DNA of 64,000 bases, taken from positions 2,477,512-2,541,511 of the forward strand of contig OZ023210.1 in the NCBI GenBank assembly GCA_963995525.1. Direction: 5' to 3'. The translations under genes were made by a program, and so were the position numbers. This DNA is from Escarpia spicata (lineage: Eukaryota; Annelida; Polychaeta; Sabellida; Siboglinidae). The notes under the pieces are model-generated. The model was not told the DNA's origin, searched no databases, and was given only the letters and a program-made list of their open reading frames with translations. Shown in pieces: positions 34,901 through 48,600 of the stretch; the first letter of the stretch is position 1; every line of letters starts with the position of its first letter.

Positions 34901-36717
34901 GGGCTTAGCACACTGTCAGTTTTCCCATTGGCGACCATGTTAATGTTTTGTGTCATTATAAGAAAACGTGACCTATAAAGTTTCTTAAACTTCCCACCTG
35001 CTGTTATTATCATCTCATTGACATGCTGGTCGAGTTTAGTCAAAATCTAATATCTCTAGCTCTTGCAAAATGCCTGTATGTATGACACCCGTCAATATTT
35101 ACAAATGCATGCAGGCAGTAATCCGGCTAAAGTGTCAACTAGCCAAATTGCTGCCAGATACCCTTCCGCTTAGTAAAATCAGCTAAAAAGACACCATTTT
35201 ACTGTCAACAGCTGCTACAATCACATCTAGAAATCTGACTACTCAAATGCACTTATGTCAGAGCAAGTGAACATTGCAAAAAATCATTTCTCAAAAATAT
35301 AATGCACTTTTTTTCGTCTGTAATCAAGCAGGAAGTCCAACAGTGTGCTGACCCCAAATAGGCTGGTGATTTTGGAGAAAAATGTTGAAAACAACACATA
35401 GGCACCAATGGTACAAGCACTCTGCAATTTTATTTTTGGTAATCCCTCCAGGTGTTTGTGTTTTATGCACATTTCAATGGTGCCACCAAACTTGGCAAGG
35501 CACCAGAAAAATCAGCACTTCGCTGTTGGACAATTTGTAATCCAGCACGACATTCTCAAGTGGCACTATGAACTCCGGATACAGTTTTCAAGAAAGTCCA
35601 ATAAGTGTTTTATAAGAAAATTCAATACAGGCAGTTGTTACGTTACATTCAAATATATATTGATTTTTTACCTTGTGCCCTATTTACAAAGGTAAACATC
35701 AACAAAAAGTCACCTTAGGGTGTGAATTCATCAAAGGCCAGACATCTCAAGCAGTTCAATTACATAATATTACACAGCTTAATTAGCAGACATTCAGAAA
35801 ACAATGCCACTTGCTTGACTGACCAGAAGGTCCAATCAGTAGACAGATCTGATAACAGGCTCCGGCTATGGCCTACTCCAGCTAATCACTGTCCTCAGAC
35901 TTCATTAGGGTCAATGACAACATATTCACTTGTGTTTAATTAGCTGAAGTAAACAAAAAACGATTGATGAATCACCCTGCTGCAATGTTATTGGTTCATT
36001 TTCATTCAGATTTTCAAATTGAGGCTTAACTACTGGCATACGCACCCCACCCCCCTTATAAGACATGTGTTCCGTCACTGTGATTTTGACTTGCAGACTG
36101 ATGAGAAGTCTGTAATATCCCAAAACGGTTTGTCCCATTCAACTGTAGTTTTGCCATACACGTATTTTCAGTAATTGTTTCAAGATATTTGAAGTAAAAC
36201 GCGTCCTCCGACATTGTGCAATGACTATAGCGTGCTTTCGTTGCCAGGCTCTCTACTTGGGCTCAACACACTGTCAGTTTTCAGATCTGTCTACTGACTG
36301 GACCTTGTGGCCAATTAAGCAAGTGGCATTGTTTTCTGAATGTCTGCTAATTAAGCTGTGTAATATTATGTAATTGAACTGCTTGAGACGTCTGGCCTTT
36401 AAGGAATTCACACCCTAAGGTGACTTTTTGTTGATGTTTACCTTTGTAAATAGGGCACAAGGTAAAAAAAATTGGCTAGTTGACACTCTAGCCGGATTAC
36501 TGCCTGCATGCATTTGTAAATATTGACGGGTGTCATACATACAGGCATTTTGCAAGAGCTAGAGATATTAGATTTTGACTACAATCGACCAGCATGTCAA
36601 TGAGATGATAATAACAGCAGGTGAGAAATTTAAGAAACTTTATAGGTCACGTTTTCTTATAATCACATAAAACATTAACATGGTCGCCAATGGGAAAACT
36701 GACAGTGTGTTGAGCCC
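34901..36717. mobile_element. Inverted-repeat DNA transposon, 1.8 kb, non-autonomous, with TGAA target duplication
   Basis: The element begins GGGCTTAGCACACTGTCAGT and ends with the inverse, GACAGTGTGTTGAGCCC. Matching inverted arms extend about 240 bases (34,901-35,150 and 36,476-36,717). TGAA flanks both ends (34,897-34,900 and 36,718-36,721). Inside is a second inverted pair (about 35,690-35,860 against 36,280-36,460), and the terminal motif GGGCTCAACACACTGTCAGT recurs at 36,256. No transposase frame is present. Confidence 0.8.
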
Positions 36718-38785
36718 TGAAGGGTTATTGACGCCCAGTGTAGTGGGTAATTTATGTATTGATAAGATAGGTTAGCAGATGAGTGTTTAATCAATGCTTT
36801 AAGCAATAAGTTGATTTATAATTGTTGTTAGCAATTACACTTACTTGCAAATCTAGACAAGTTCAGCTTATATATGTGACACTTAGCAGGTGTTCTCACA
36901 GCAGAAGTATGCTATGTTAGTGCATGTTAAGGGAATCGTTATGTTCGCATACATATAATGATATAGGATTAGTCATTATTTGGTGTATTCATTTATAATT
37001 GATAATTGGTTGTGTATCAGTTACTGAGTCTTGTTAGTTAGTGCAATGCTATGCGAGTATTATATTTCACTTGCTTGTATATTTACAGACAGTGCATGGT
37101 GTGATTGCACTGAGCAGTGCTCAGGCGCTGTGTTAGACTGCAGTTCCCAGTTGGGGTGAGCATTGTTACCTTCCATGTCATGGGGTATTATTAATTGGTA
37201 AGAAACAATTAGTCTGACAGTAATATACAACTGTATTAAGGAATTAGAGACAATGCAGTTAGACATGCGTTTAGTATTGATTAATGGACTCTTATTCTAT
37301 GTGGGTGATGAGCCGTTACATGATAATAATGGTCATGTATATGTACCGATGCTTTATTATGCACAGAGGAGTGTCTCATATACATGCGTCTAATTGTAGA
37401 AGTATCACAACCGAGTTTATATTGTATTGACATTTTACATTGATTTGATACTGTGTTAATGATACTTAGGATGCATTTTAATGTATTTCTTGATTTGGGC
37501 ATACCGTGTTTAAACTAATATAGACCTATGTGTTATTGATAGTAAGTCCGTCAAGGAGTATTGCTGTTTGGATATCTAGTTACAAATATCACAGGTGCTA
37601 GCCTGCTATTTGGTATATGAGATGATCTATATGCAGTTTAACTCTATCAAAGTTATGCAAGGAATATTATGTTTAATGCTGTTGTTGAATGACCTTTTGT
37701 ATCCATTGTTGCATTTGTAGTAATCATGTGTTATTATGTTGCAGGTGTTGTTTTACTTTGTATTTTAGATTATCAACACAATAAATGATAGTCATCATTT
37801 AACCGTGTTGCCTGTCTTCATGGTAAATCCCCCGCTACACACGTTTTTAGTCAACTTTCTGTGCAAAGAGATTGTAATTGAATTGTACACATTGTCGTAC
37901 GAATAAAAATATAGTATTACTACACTGCCGTGTCTCTCTAATTTGTAATGATGCCGATACAGAGTTAAAACGATTAGTTGTAGCATACTTTTGTATTAAA
38001 CAGTTGCAGTATTATACTTGTTTTAGGTTTTGTGTTAAAACGGGATATGACCGAAGGTCGTGTTTCTCCCAATAATCCGTATTTTTTTGGCATGCAGAAC
38101 AATTGTATAATGTCACAAGACAGATTTGTAGGTTGACAACTTACAACATTAGCTACATTAGGTCTTCACTCCCGCACCAGATATTGGGTATCCTAGATTA
38201 CACCATTTGCTGTGTTTATACCTACGCAAAGGTAAAATGGGTGGTAGGCGAGACATCACATCCTACGGCCCCCTCGCAGCGCTTCGCTATTTGTTTTCGG
38301 GACATAAGGCTTCAGGGCTTATTTTGGACACCCTTTTTTCTACCGTAATGCTTCAAATGGCCGCGAAGTATGTCCTGCATCTACAGAACCCTAAACATTA
38401 AACGTCTGATAAGAATTAACAAAGTTACAATGGTGGCTCAATGCTCTCCTATGATCACGGGTCCCAACCTTCCCCTAAATGGACCGAGGATACATTATCC
38501 CCTTTATGAAACATGGAACTATTTACGGTTTTAATGATTTACAAATTATAGACATTGTTTACTGTTGTCTATACATTAAAATGTACTATTCTGAAAGACA
38601 AAATTGTAACAACAAAATTATCAAAATAATGTTAATAACAGCAAAAGATACTGAAATGGCCATTAATTGGTGATTTATACCAGTGAGGTGTGGACACATT
38701 TGTTGCTTAGTTTTATTATACCACGTACACCAGTCAACCACTCCAACTCATTCAACATGTTGATTTGTACAGGCTGTCCATTTTT
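36718..38785. other. Intergenic stretch, no gene recognised
   Basis: AT-rich, with only small chance ORFs and an AATAAA near 37,780. No repeat structure stands out. Confidence 0.5.
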
Positions 38786-38789
38786 CACG

Positions 38790-38925
38790 CCGTGGTAAAT
38801 GGATCCCCGATTTACATAAGGTGGGTGTCCATTTACAACATCACACCGGCGCCGTGGTAAATGTATCCCCGGTTTACATAAGATGGGTGTCCATTTACAA
38901 CATCACAGTCACACCGGCGCCGTTA
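38790..38925 (+). repeat. Two-copy tandem duplication, 62-68-bp units
   Basis: GCCGTGGTAAATGGATCCCC and the following bases through CATCACACCGGC occur twice in tandem. Each unit contains GTAAAT and ATTTAC in inverted orientation. It lies about 0.75 kb upstream of the pyrophosphatase start. Confidence 0.8.
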
Positions 38926-39079
38926 TTGGTTAGTGCAATGTAGTTTTTGCAGATTCAATAATATAATTTGTTATACATTAACTCGTTAAAATCGAAAACG
39001 ATTGTTCTTTATACGATTGCACATTTTCATATTTCTCACGATTATTTATTTAGTCTAAATTTTATAGATCTGTAATTTA

Positions 39080-39215
39080 CAAGCACAATGTACCCTGTAT
39101 TACTTTACTACAATGTGCAATTTTCTCAAAATATACACATATTTTAATTTTCAAGCACAATGCACCCTGTATTACTTTACCACAATGTGCAATTTTCTCA
39201 AAATATACACATATT
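39080..39215 (+). repeat. Two-copy tandem duplication, 72-bp units
   Basis: CAAGCACAATGTACCCTGTA through AAATATACACATATTT is present twice with a few differences, about 0.5 kb upstream of the pyrophosphatase start. Confidence 0.85.
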
Positions 39216-39640
39216 TGTTAACTGTTTGGGGTATAGGGCGCAAAGCAAAATACATAATTATTATTAAAATTAATATTATTATTGTTGTTGTTGTTATTCT
39301 CCAAACGTGTATGTCAACACAATAATTAATATAACTCTCAAGGCCTCCAATAAATTTTAATTTAATGAAAAATTGTGCACTTTTTGATAGATCATGGCTA
39401 TACACTAGTATCACAATGAAAATATACGATGTCATACTATCAGTTGAATACCGGACAGATAGATAACCAAGATTGGGGCAAATAAAAAAATTAATCAATG
39501 CGTATATGACTATTATGGTAACACATTATCGAAGGCGGCTCTTCGTTGTTTTGACCCTGCGGCCTGCTACCAGCTCTCTGAATGCGCGCTTTTTCAAAAA
39601 TCCGCTACAAACACTATAACGCATCCTTAACGTTCACCAC

Positions 39641-39652
39641 TGCGCGTGCGCA
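39641..39652 (-). promoter_or_regulatory. NRF-1-type binding site upstream of the pyrophosphatase start
   Basis: TGCGCGTGCGCA on the + strand is TGCGCACGCGCA on the minus strand, a full match to the NRF-1 consensus YGCGCAYGCGCR. It ends six bases before the first ATG. NRF-1 drives many nuclear genes for mitochondrial proteins in animals and its sites cluster at transcription starts, which fits the mitochondrial presequence of this gene. Actual use as a promoter element is inference. Confidence 0.55.
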
Positions 39653-39658
39653 ACAGCG

Positions 39659-42600
39659 ATGGCTTGTCGAGTATTGATGCGTTTACCTGTGGAACGTGTA
39701 TTACGGTTGTGTGGGTGGTGTGGACGTAATCCGTCTGTAATCCGGTTTGCATTGTCCAGACGATCTCACAATCCGGTTCGTTTGTTGTCCAGAGCCATGG
39801 CATACTCCGTGATCGAGAGAGGCGCTCCAAATACCCTTGAATACCGCATGTACTTCTGTAAGTAGGGTTTCGTAGATCACGAAGGGCGATGAAACAGCGC
39901 CGGCTATTGTCGACGTGTGTGTTTGGTGTGTGTATGAGCGGCTGTGACCGTGTATTCACCGGCCGGCCAAGTCTAGACATCTGTACACGACTACTACACG
40001 CTCTAACTTTGTGTTCTCTCTTGCATTAGACCTACATAATCATAATTCATACTTACCCTCAAGTGTGTGCAAAAATGGCGAAGACTGAAATGTAGCCGTA
40101 GCCGTAGGATACAAAATTTTGGATTTTCAATTAAAAAAATAATTTTAGTTAATGGTGCGTGTAGCATAATATTTGTATTGTTAAATAATAACATTAAGCT
40201 AAGTTATTAGCAAGTGTCCATTATAATATGATTACATAGGCCATGAGCCAATACCAAAAAAATCACATGCCAGTACCATTTTGAGGGACAAAGCCAAAGT
40301 CTCACTATATTTTTTTGAAAGATCATCACCTTGGGCACAGTTTTTAGTATGATGGACTTTCCCAAGTGGTAGCTTAATACCTTTTTTGTGGGAAAATAGG
40401 CTTTTTTGGGGTAAAATCACGTTTTTTGAAATTGTTCTTTTACAAAAGGGAATGTACAGCTAGAAAAAAATTCAAAAAGTGGCAATTATGACCAGTATAA
40501 ATGTTGATTTTTTAGTATCATTTATTCAAAAATGGTCTCAACGGTTGCCATGGAAACGGTCATTTTGGGGCAAAAATACGTTTTTTGGTGACAAAACTTT
40601 AAAAATTCATATCTCAGGATTCACATTAAATATTTGGGTGCTTTCAATGGCAAACCCATTCTGAGATACACAGGCAGTTTTTCAGTTACCTTTGTTTACA
40701 ATATATTTAGGCAGAATGGTCAGTTTTGGGGTAAAAACATCAGTTTTGAAATGCCGTTTTTAGGAAAATGGCAGAAAAGAGTGATTTTGAGATTTCCTTG
40801 CTATAAGACACGTACCTATGCCCAAAGCTGTCAAAGTTGAGTATATCGGTAAAATCAAAATGAATAAGACAGCAGGGGGGGTAGTTGAAAGTGTCCAAAA
40901 GAAAAACCGTATTTGGGTGCTTTCTCGGCTGACAGACACAAGTGTCCCAAGTTGGACTGGCTTCAACGTTCTGACAAGAAATGAAGTAGAAGTTCGTCGA
41001 AATAAAATATTTTATCTGCCTAGTATCAATGCACCAGCAACATAGATGGCAACAGTATTTGATATATATACTGAATCAGTCCTAGAAAATCAGACAGGAG
41101 CTTCAGTTACCCTGCATTATATGTGTCTTTGATCAGGCCTTGTACGCGAAGGCATCCGAAATCGTCTGGAAGCATAATGAATACTTTGAAGGCATCATTT
41201 TGAGAATGGGTGACTTCCATGCAGTCCTCAACTTTCTATCAGTCGTTGGGAAGCGATTCCAAGATGCTGGTCTAAGAGAATTGGCTGTCAAATCAGGAAT
41301 CATTGCAGTGGGTTCTGTCCAGGCAGTACTGGAAGGACGCCAGTACAATCGTGAAGTGAGGCTTCATAAATTGGTGTATGAAGCACTTCTCCGGTTAGCA
41401 TGGAAGGAATTTGTACCATCGCTGAAAGCTTCGCACCCGAATGATAAACCAGATGCATTGATGCAGCATGTGATGATTTATGTCAGACATCTCTTAATGA
41501 CGTCTTGACCAATCCAAGCGTAGTAGATTCTTAGCTACTTTGAGACATTCCTTGACAGTATGCAATATGGAAATAGAGGAGAGCTTGCAGCCTTCTGGAT
41601 GTCCTACATCGATATGGTGGACATCATGCTGGGTCTGATACGTGCATCTAGAGAAGGTGACTGGTTGTTGCATCGCCACTCTTTCCAAGCTCTGCTGTAC
41701 TGGGCCTTCGCATACGACCGGACTACCCACGTTACGTAATAAATAGCACGGTTGATCATGTTAAAGCATATTTTCACGAGTGTGTTGACCTGAAATATGG
41801 TTGTTGTCATCCGCATGAACTCAGCGAACGATGTTAGTGTCGGGTATTCTACGCCGTCTGTTGGCAAAACTGCACATTTCCTGTCAATCACCGCTGCGTT
41901 ACTATGACATCGCACATGGCCGATCTGAGCAGTTGATGTTTACATGTTAAGCTCCACCTATTTTTGCAGTCCAAAAAGATTAAGTTTCATCGAATGTTGG
42001 TATTACATTAGTGATCGCCGATCGCTGACAGACAGTTTGTTTACTTGTGTTTATGTCGTTTGCAAAATGGGTGAAGTCTAAATGGCATAAAAACAAGAAC
42101 TTATGAAGTACGCATGTCTGAAACTTATGCAAATTTTAATTTGCACTCCTATTGGTAAATAGGCGAACTTTGTCGACGAAACATGATTGCAGATATGTGT
42201 CAAGGTTCTTGTAGGAATTACTATCGAGAAACCACGTATGTGCTAGAATGACAGAAGGTGTAATCTTACAAACGGTACACATTTTTTTGGGATCGGATGA
42301 ACCGTAAGTTTGCTAGCGACCGCTGAATTTAGTGATTTTGGACATGTGCCGAGTTGTTTATTTTTCACTCGCTTATCTATTTTTGGTAATATGTTTTTGA
42401 ACTAGTGAAGCATGGGAACACGTAGGATGACATTAGGCCACTAATAGCCTATTACGCGCCAGTTAGTGTCTCCTAATGATATATGTGATGAAATACAATA
42501 TGCAGGTGAAACAACATACCAGGAATAGACACCTTCCACAATACCCACCAGCCTCTCACTCAGCCACTTTGGTTACAAATATACTCATATACTCATCAGC

Positions 42601-45600
42601 TATTGTCAAGTTATTGCGTGCTTTGGTTGTATGTATATATACAGTGTGTATATATATATATATACGATTTGCCTTATCTCTGAGGCTAATGTCATAAGAT
42701 GTTGTAAATTGATTTAGTAAGCAGGTGCTGTGCCATCTAGGCAGCAAGTACAAGTCTAATTAGTTCACTGGTGTGGGATGATTACTGGCTAATTTAGAAG
42801 ATCTAGTCAGTCTCATTAATTCTGCTCTAATTCTAATAGCAATACTAGTGGTGCTTAAACAGTGCAGTGAGTGGACCACATGAAGGTCAATCCTCAACAT
42901 TTTCCCTGCTCATCTCATTTGAAACAGATTTAATAAACCATGTAACCCTTTAATATTGACTAATATAGATAGTTTGTTCGTAAACTTTGTACAGATTTGT
43001 TATTTGGTTTCACTGAAATCATATCTATGACAGATTAGTGTTGGTCGATCGAAGCTAATTATTTTAATAGAATTACGCAGTCTTTTTATTAAACCAATGG
43101 GTAGCTGCCCATATTACTGAAACTATTCACATACTACACATTTGTGCATCGATGAATCAACCTAATTCACATTTGATGAGGGAGTTTTTAGTAGCAGAAT
43201 CACAGATAATACGGATACCCACTATTGGGGTTGTAAAGCCATGGTATGCACTACGTTTTTCTAGCACTCACCTAATTCCGCATCACCAATTCCGACCCAT
43301 GTGCTTGTAACATGGACAGGTGCACCCTGGTAACTGCAGTAGGGTAACGCAACCTACCGGCTTCCTGTGGGCTTGCATAACTTGACTGTAGGTTAACGGA
43401 GGCTGGACTGAGTGTCTGGACAGTATATTCTAGACGCGGTGCATATGTGGCCACTGTAGGTGCGTGGCACTGGGCCCCTTGGTGTAGGGACACATCCCGG
43501 TGAGTACCAATCACACGCCCAGCCATGGGTAAATGATGAAGTCGTGACAACGACTTCAAGGACGATGGATGTTTGTACTGGCGACGACCGTATTAGTCTG
43601 CAGCAGCTACATCACGATGTCTGACTCTGTCTCAGAGATCACCCGCCCCATTTAGAAGGGAACTGTTGACGGAAAGATGGATCTCGTATATAGCCTTGGA
43701 TGGCATTCTAGGGGAAGGACAGCACCAAACATCAATGTCCAGTGAGTTGACACCCTACAGGAAGCAAACCTTCCAGTCAACTAGTCGGCGCAGGGCTAGT
43801 GACCCGGCCTGATGAATCACTACTTACTACGAAAAGTTCTCTTGATTTACCAAAACGGACAACAACCCCTGGACAGAAATGGACAACGCTCAACCCTAAA
43901 TAAAATCAACCTATGACACAGCATCCAATGTGCAACGTGGAACGTTCTGACATTGAACAATAGTGCTGCCCTGCCGCTTCTATCACGCCAACTAAGCAAT
44001 CTGAGAATCAACCTCGCTAGACTACAGCAAACACGTCTCTGTGACTCAGGAGAAAACCTTTGCGGTGGTACAACTACCGGTATATCTAGTCTGGCAGAAC
44101 TGGTGGACAACGCTACTGTGGGGTCGGACTAGCGATGGATACCAATCTGAAAAAGGTTCTCACCTCTTGGAATGCCGTCTCGCCTCGTCTTCTCTCCACT
44201 CGTTTTCTCCACAGCGCTGGACACATGTCAGTCATTGTCTGCTGTTCGCCAGCTGAGATGAATTATGACTCTACAAATTCAATGACGATCTCACTGCCAC
44301 CTTCCCCACATCAGCCACCATGATCTGACCATTGTTATTGGAGACTTTAACGCTTCAATAGGCTCAGATCGCATCGCTCACCGTGTCTGCTCTGGCTAAC
44401 GATAATGGTTCACGTCTTCTCAACCTGTGTGCTTCGTCCGTTCTATGCAGTGCCAGTCCCTGGTTCCATCGTAAATGGTATCACGCATAAAGTTCTTGAC
44501 CATGTACTAATTTCCTGCCGACGGTTCTCCAGTATACAGTCCTGCAGAGTTTACAGAAGTGCCAAAATTGGGTTGATTGATCACAGACTCCTTTCTTTCA
44601 CTGTCGCCACGAACCAACAACAAAAAGGTTATAGTTAACAAACCCCGCATTGAGTTCTCAAATCGCTGCTCCGTGTTATTCCAATGACAATCAGATCTTC
44701 CAGAAGACACCAACATTGAAGAAACCTGGCTTGCATTCAATTCGGCCATGCACTCTGCTGCCACCAAAGTACTGGGACGACCACATGTTGCAAGAAAACC
44801 CTGGATAACTGACTCAACCATCGAGACGCGCAGATCTGCCAGACTGATAGGAAACAGAGGTGAACAGAAATGACTTACTCGTGAAAGAAATCGTGCCCTT
44901 GGCCAAGATCAAGCTCGCTATTGGGACAAAAAAGCTGAAAAAAATTGAGAGAGCTGCTGCTAATCAAAGACCAGCATATGATATATCGTGAGTTGAGGAC
45001 ATGCCGATTAGGACTGACAAACCAATCCACCACTGTGCAAGCGCTTGATGGAACCAAACTCCCAAACATCAAAGACTGCTTAGACCGATGGAAAGAACAT
45101 TTCGATGACCTGCTGAACAAACCATGCCATCCACCAGATCCCATCCTCACAGCTGACGCCAAAAGTGTCCCTTGTGATGACAGCTGCAACATTGACCCAG
45201 TTATCAGACAAGAAGTTGCTACCACCCTCAAGCCTCTAAAGAACAGACAGGCCCCAGAAATCTGCTCAATCGCAAGCTACTTCTAAAAAGTGGTGGAGAC
45301 ACAATGATAACCTGGTTAACTCACATCATCAACATCGTGTGGGTAAAAAAGACGATTCCCGATGGCTGGAGGAGGGGAATAATCCTGCCATTCTAAAAAA
45401 CAAAGGCAACAAGGAAGTCTGCAGGAAACACCTCGGCAGCACATTTCTTTCCATACCTGGCAAGCTCTTCACCATGACACTCCTAGACCGCATTCGACCA
45501 GCTCTACAACATTGCAGCCGATGAACAAGCGGGCTTCTCTTTGTACTACAGCACAACTGACCTTCACCATCAGACAACTAGTAGAAAAAACAAAAGAATT

Positions 45601-48600
45601 TAATCAATCTGCCTTTGTTGACTTCAAAACTGCCTTTGATTCGGTGTCCCATGGTGCACTGTGGAAAATCCTACAATTTGTGTCCCTGAGAAACTCTTGA
45701 GATCACGTCTGCACGCTTTACGCCAACACCCGTTCATCCGTGCGCCTCGCCGCCTCTCTATCGGAGTTCGCAGTTGAATCTGATGTGAACCAACGATGTG
45801 TTCTGACTCTGCCATATTCACCTCCACCATCGATGGACTACAACAGGCCTTGACAGTACTTCAGGAAGAAACAAGCCATGTGGGCATGACCATAAGCTGC
45901 ACAAAGACCAAACTCATGGCTGTCACTCCTGATCCGACAACTCCACCACCACTGCATATCTCAAACGAACGTGTTGAATTTGTGGACTCTTATCTATTTA
46001 GGATCTGTTATAACAAACAATGGATCATCAGCCAAAGACATTACATCCCACATCTCTAAAGCTGCCAGTGCCATGTGCTGCCTATTGAACCCACATTTCC
46101 GCAAACGACGCATAAGCATCAAAACAAAGATAAATATGTACTGTGCACTGAATATTTCCGTTCTTCTGTATCTTGGGCAACAACTCTCGCAGATCGCTGT
46201 CGCCTCGACGTGTTCGGTATGCGCTGTCAGCGTCGTGTATTACGTATTTCTTGGCAACAGCACAGCACCAACTGCTCTGTACGAGATAGAACCGGTCAAC
46301 CCACTGCGTCATCCCTCCTACGTCAACGCTGGTATGGACACCTTCATCGCATGACGTGCACTGTCCAGGCCCGCCGAGTCTATGATTTTAATCCAAAAAC
46401 AGCAGGATGGCACCGCCCGAGAGGATGGTCCAAGATCCAGTGGTCCGATTCAATCATCCGTGACCTGGCCACTGCTGGCATTGACATTACCACCGCCACC
46501 CAGATCTGCCAGAACCACTCAAGTTGGAGAACGTTCGTCAGCGAACTGCCCATGCTCGAATCCGAGCATGGCACTTAAGTCTTTATTGTGGTGACCTACT
46601 TTTGTGATCACATTTTAGTTATAGGCAAGTTTGCTTCGAGGCCTGACAATTTCTTAGGCTAACATTTAGATATATTGCAATTATCATGTTGTTGTTTTGT
46701 CTTCCAGTTGGCCCCAGTGGTATTGTGTCTCCATTCCATGACATTCCGCTGTATGCAAATGAAGAGGAGCAAATTTTCAACATGGTTGTTGAAGTACCAC
46801 GTTGGACAAATGCAAAAATGGAGGTAAATAGACTAATGCATTGAAAGGCATTGTGCTTGCATAATAATGAAAGAAATTCTCATAAATTTAATTTGGTGCT
46901 TACTAATAATAACAAATTTAAGTAATAATTTATTTGAAAATAATTGTTATGAAATATGCTTAACAATGTAAATAGTTCAAACTTAATCTTTCAGCCAACG
47001 TTTACCAGTACATAAAAGAGAATCATTTGTTATTTGTAGTTTTAGTTGATTGAGTAATAATTTAGCCCTGAAACGTGTATAAAAAACAGGGTGAACCTGT
47101 TCTTTGAGAAATTGTATTCCCATTGTCATGGTAACAACAGAACCTCAATGGGGGTGAGCTTACAGTGAGATGTGAGTTGGTGTAAATGTGATTCCTTCAG
47201 ATTGCGACCACTGAGCGGTTGAACCCTGTGAAACAGGACACTAAGAAGGGAAAGCTACGCTATGTACATAACTGCTTCCCTCACCATGGATACATCTGGA
47301 ACTACGGAGCCTTCCCGCAGGTCTGTCTCACTGCTAGAACATACAGCAACAGTGTTCTACAGCCTACCTTAAGAGTTGGTGGTCAGCAGAACCTTCAACT
47401 TGTACAGTTGGGATCTACATTAACTTTGATACTGACTGGAAATATCAGTGAGAATTGTTCCTTGCACATAAGGTTTCACAAACTCTTTTGTGCATTTTAT
47501 TTATTGTATTATGTGTGAGTGCTTTTCCTAACCTAACATAGCAAACAGTAGTAACAATGTTGAGGAAAAACAATTTATTTAATTGACACTGTACTGGTTT
47601 TGTTATAGTGTCTTCTTTGAACTTTGTAGATTTGACTGTGGACTGATGATAGTTATCTCTTTTCGTTAGAATGTATAAAATATCCACCAGGTGACACCAC
47701 TTTAATGCACAACATAAAAGCTTGCCATGGAGTGATCTATGAATTTAACGAGAGATGTTCATGTTATTAGATGTTGCAAATTACTATTTTCTTGTGAGAA
47801 TATATAAATGGGAGGCAAGGTAACTCTTAATTAAATGTTTCATTTTGTTGTTGGATCCATAAGATGTCTGCGACATAGACTCTTGTACAAACCATCAGTT
47901 GTTGCCCTCTAATCAGTCGTTTCCTTTTCTATAGCATTGTCTAAATCGTGGGTTTCCCCATTTTGTAGACGTGGGAAGACCCAAGTTATACAGATGAACA
48001 CACGGGTCAGAAAGGTGACAAGGACCCTATAGACGTTTGTGAGATCGGCTTCAAGGTGGGTATAAAACCCTCTACACTTCATTTAGACCGTCACAAATGT
48101 GGTTTGTTGGTGATCAGAAATGTGGTGTGTGACCAGGATAAGTGTATGGACTGTCAGTTTAATAGAGTGCATGCTTTTGTTGATTTTGTCAATAATTTGT
48201 TTTGACTTTGTTTGGGTAGGTCTAGTAACTTGTGAAAGTGTGAAAAGTTTTATGTTATATAGAATATGTAATACCAATTATAAACAGGCTGTGCATAGCC
48301 ATTTTGTCCACTGAATTGTGGTTTGGCTGAAGCATAATTACTTTAATAGTTTTTGCTTCTAACATTGGGAAAGAATTCTGATGTCATGTTTGTGTGTGGC
48401 AGGTTCACAAGAGGGGAGCTGTGGTGCAGGTGAAGATCATCGGCATCATGGCCCTCATCGACGAAGGTACATGTCTTTGTGCGCTCACATTCTACCATTG
48501 TCTTGCACTCATGCATGCGAAGTAACCACTTACCTGGCAAATTCTTCGAGCCACTTCAGTAATGATCTTTGAAGAGCTATTAGTTTATGAGTGAAGAATT

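Noticed and set aside
34220..37830. Possible solo LTR or LTR retrotransposon around the inverted-repeat transposon
   Set aside because: An AATAAA near 37,780 and TG/CA-like ends were tempting, but no matching direct repeats, target duplication, primer-binding site or gag/pol frame could be shown.
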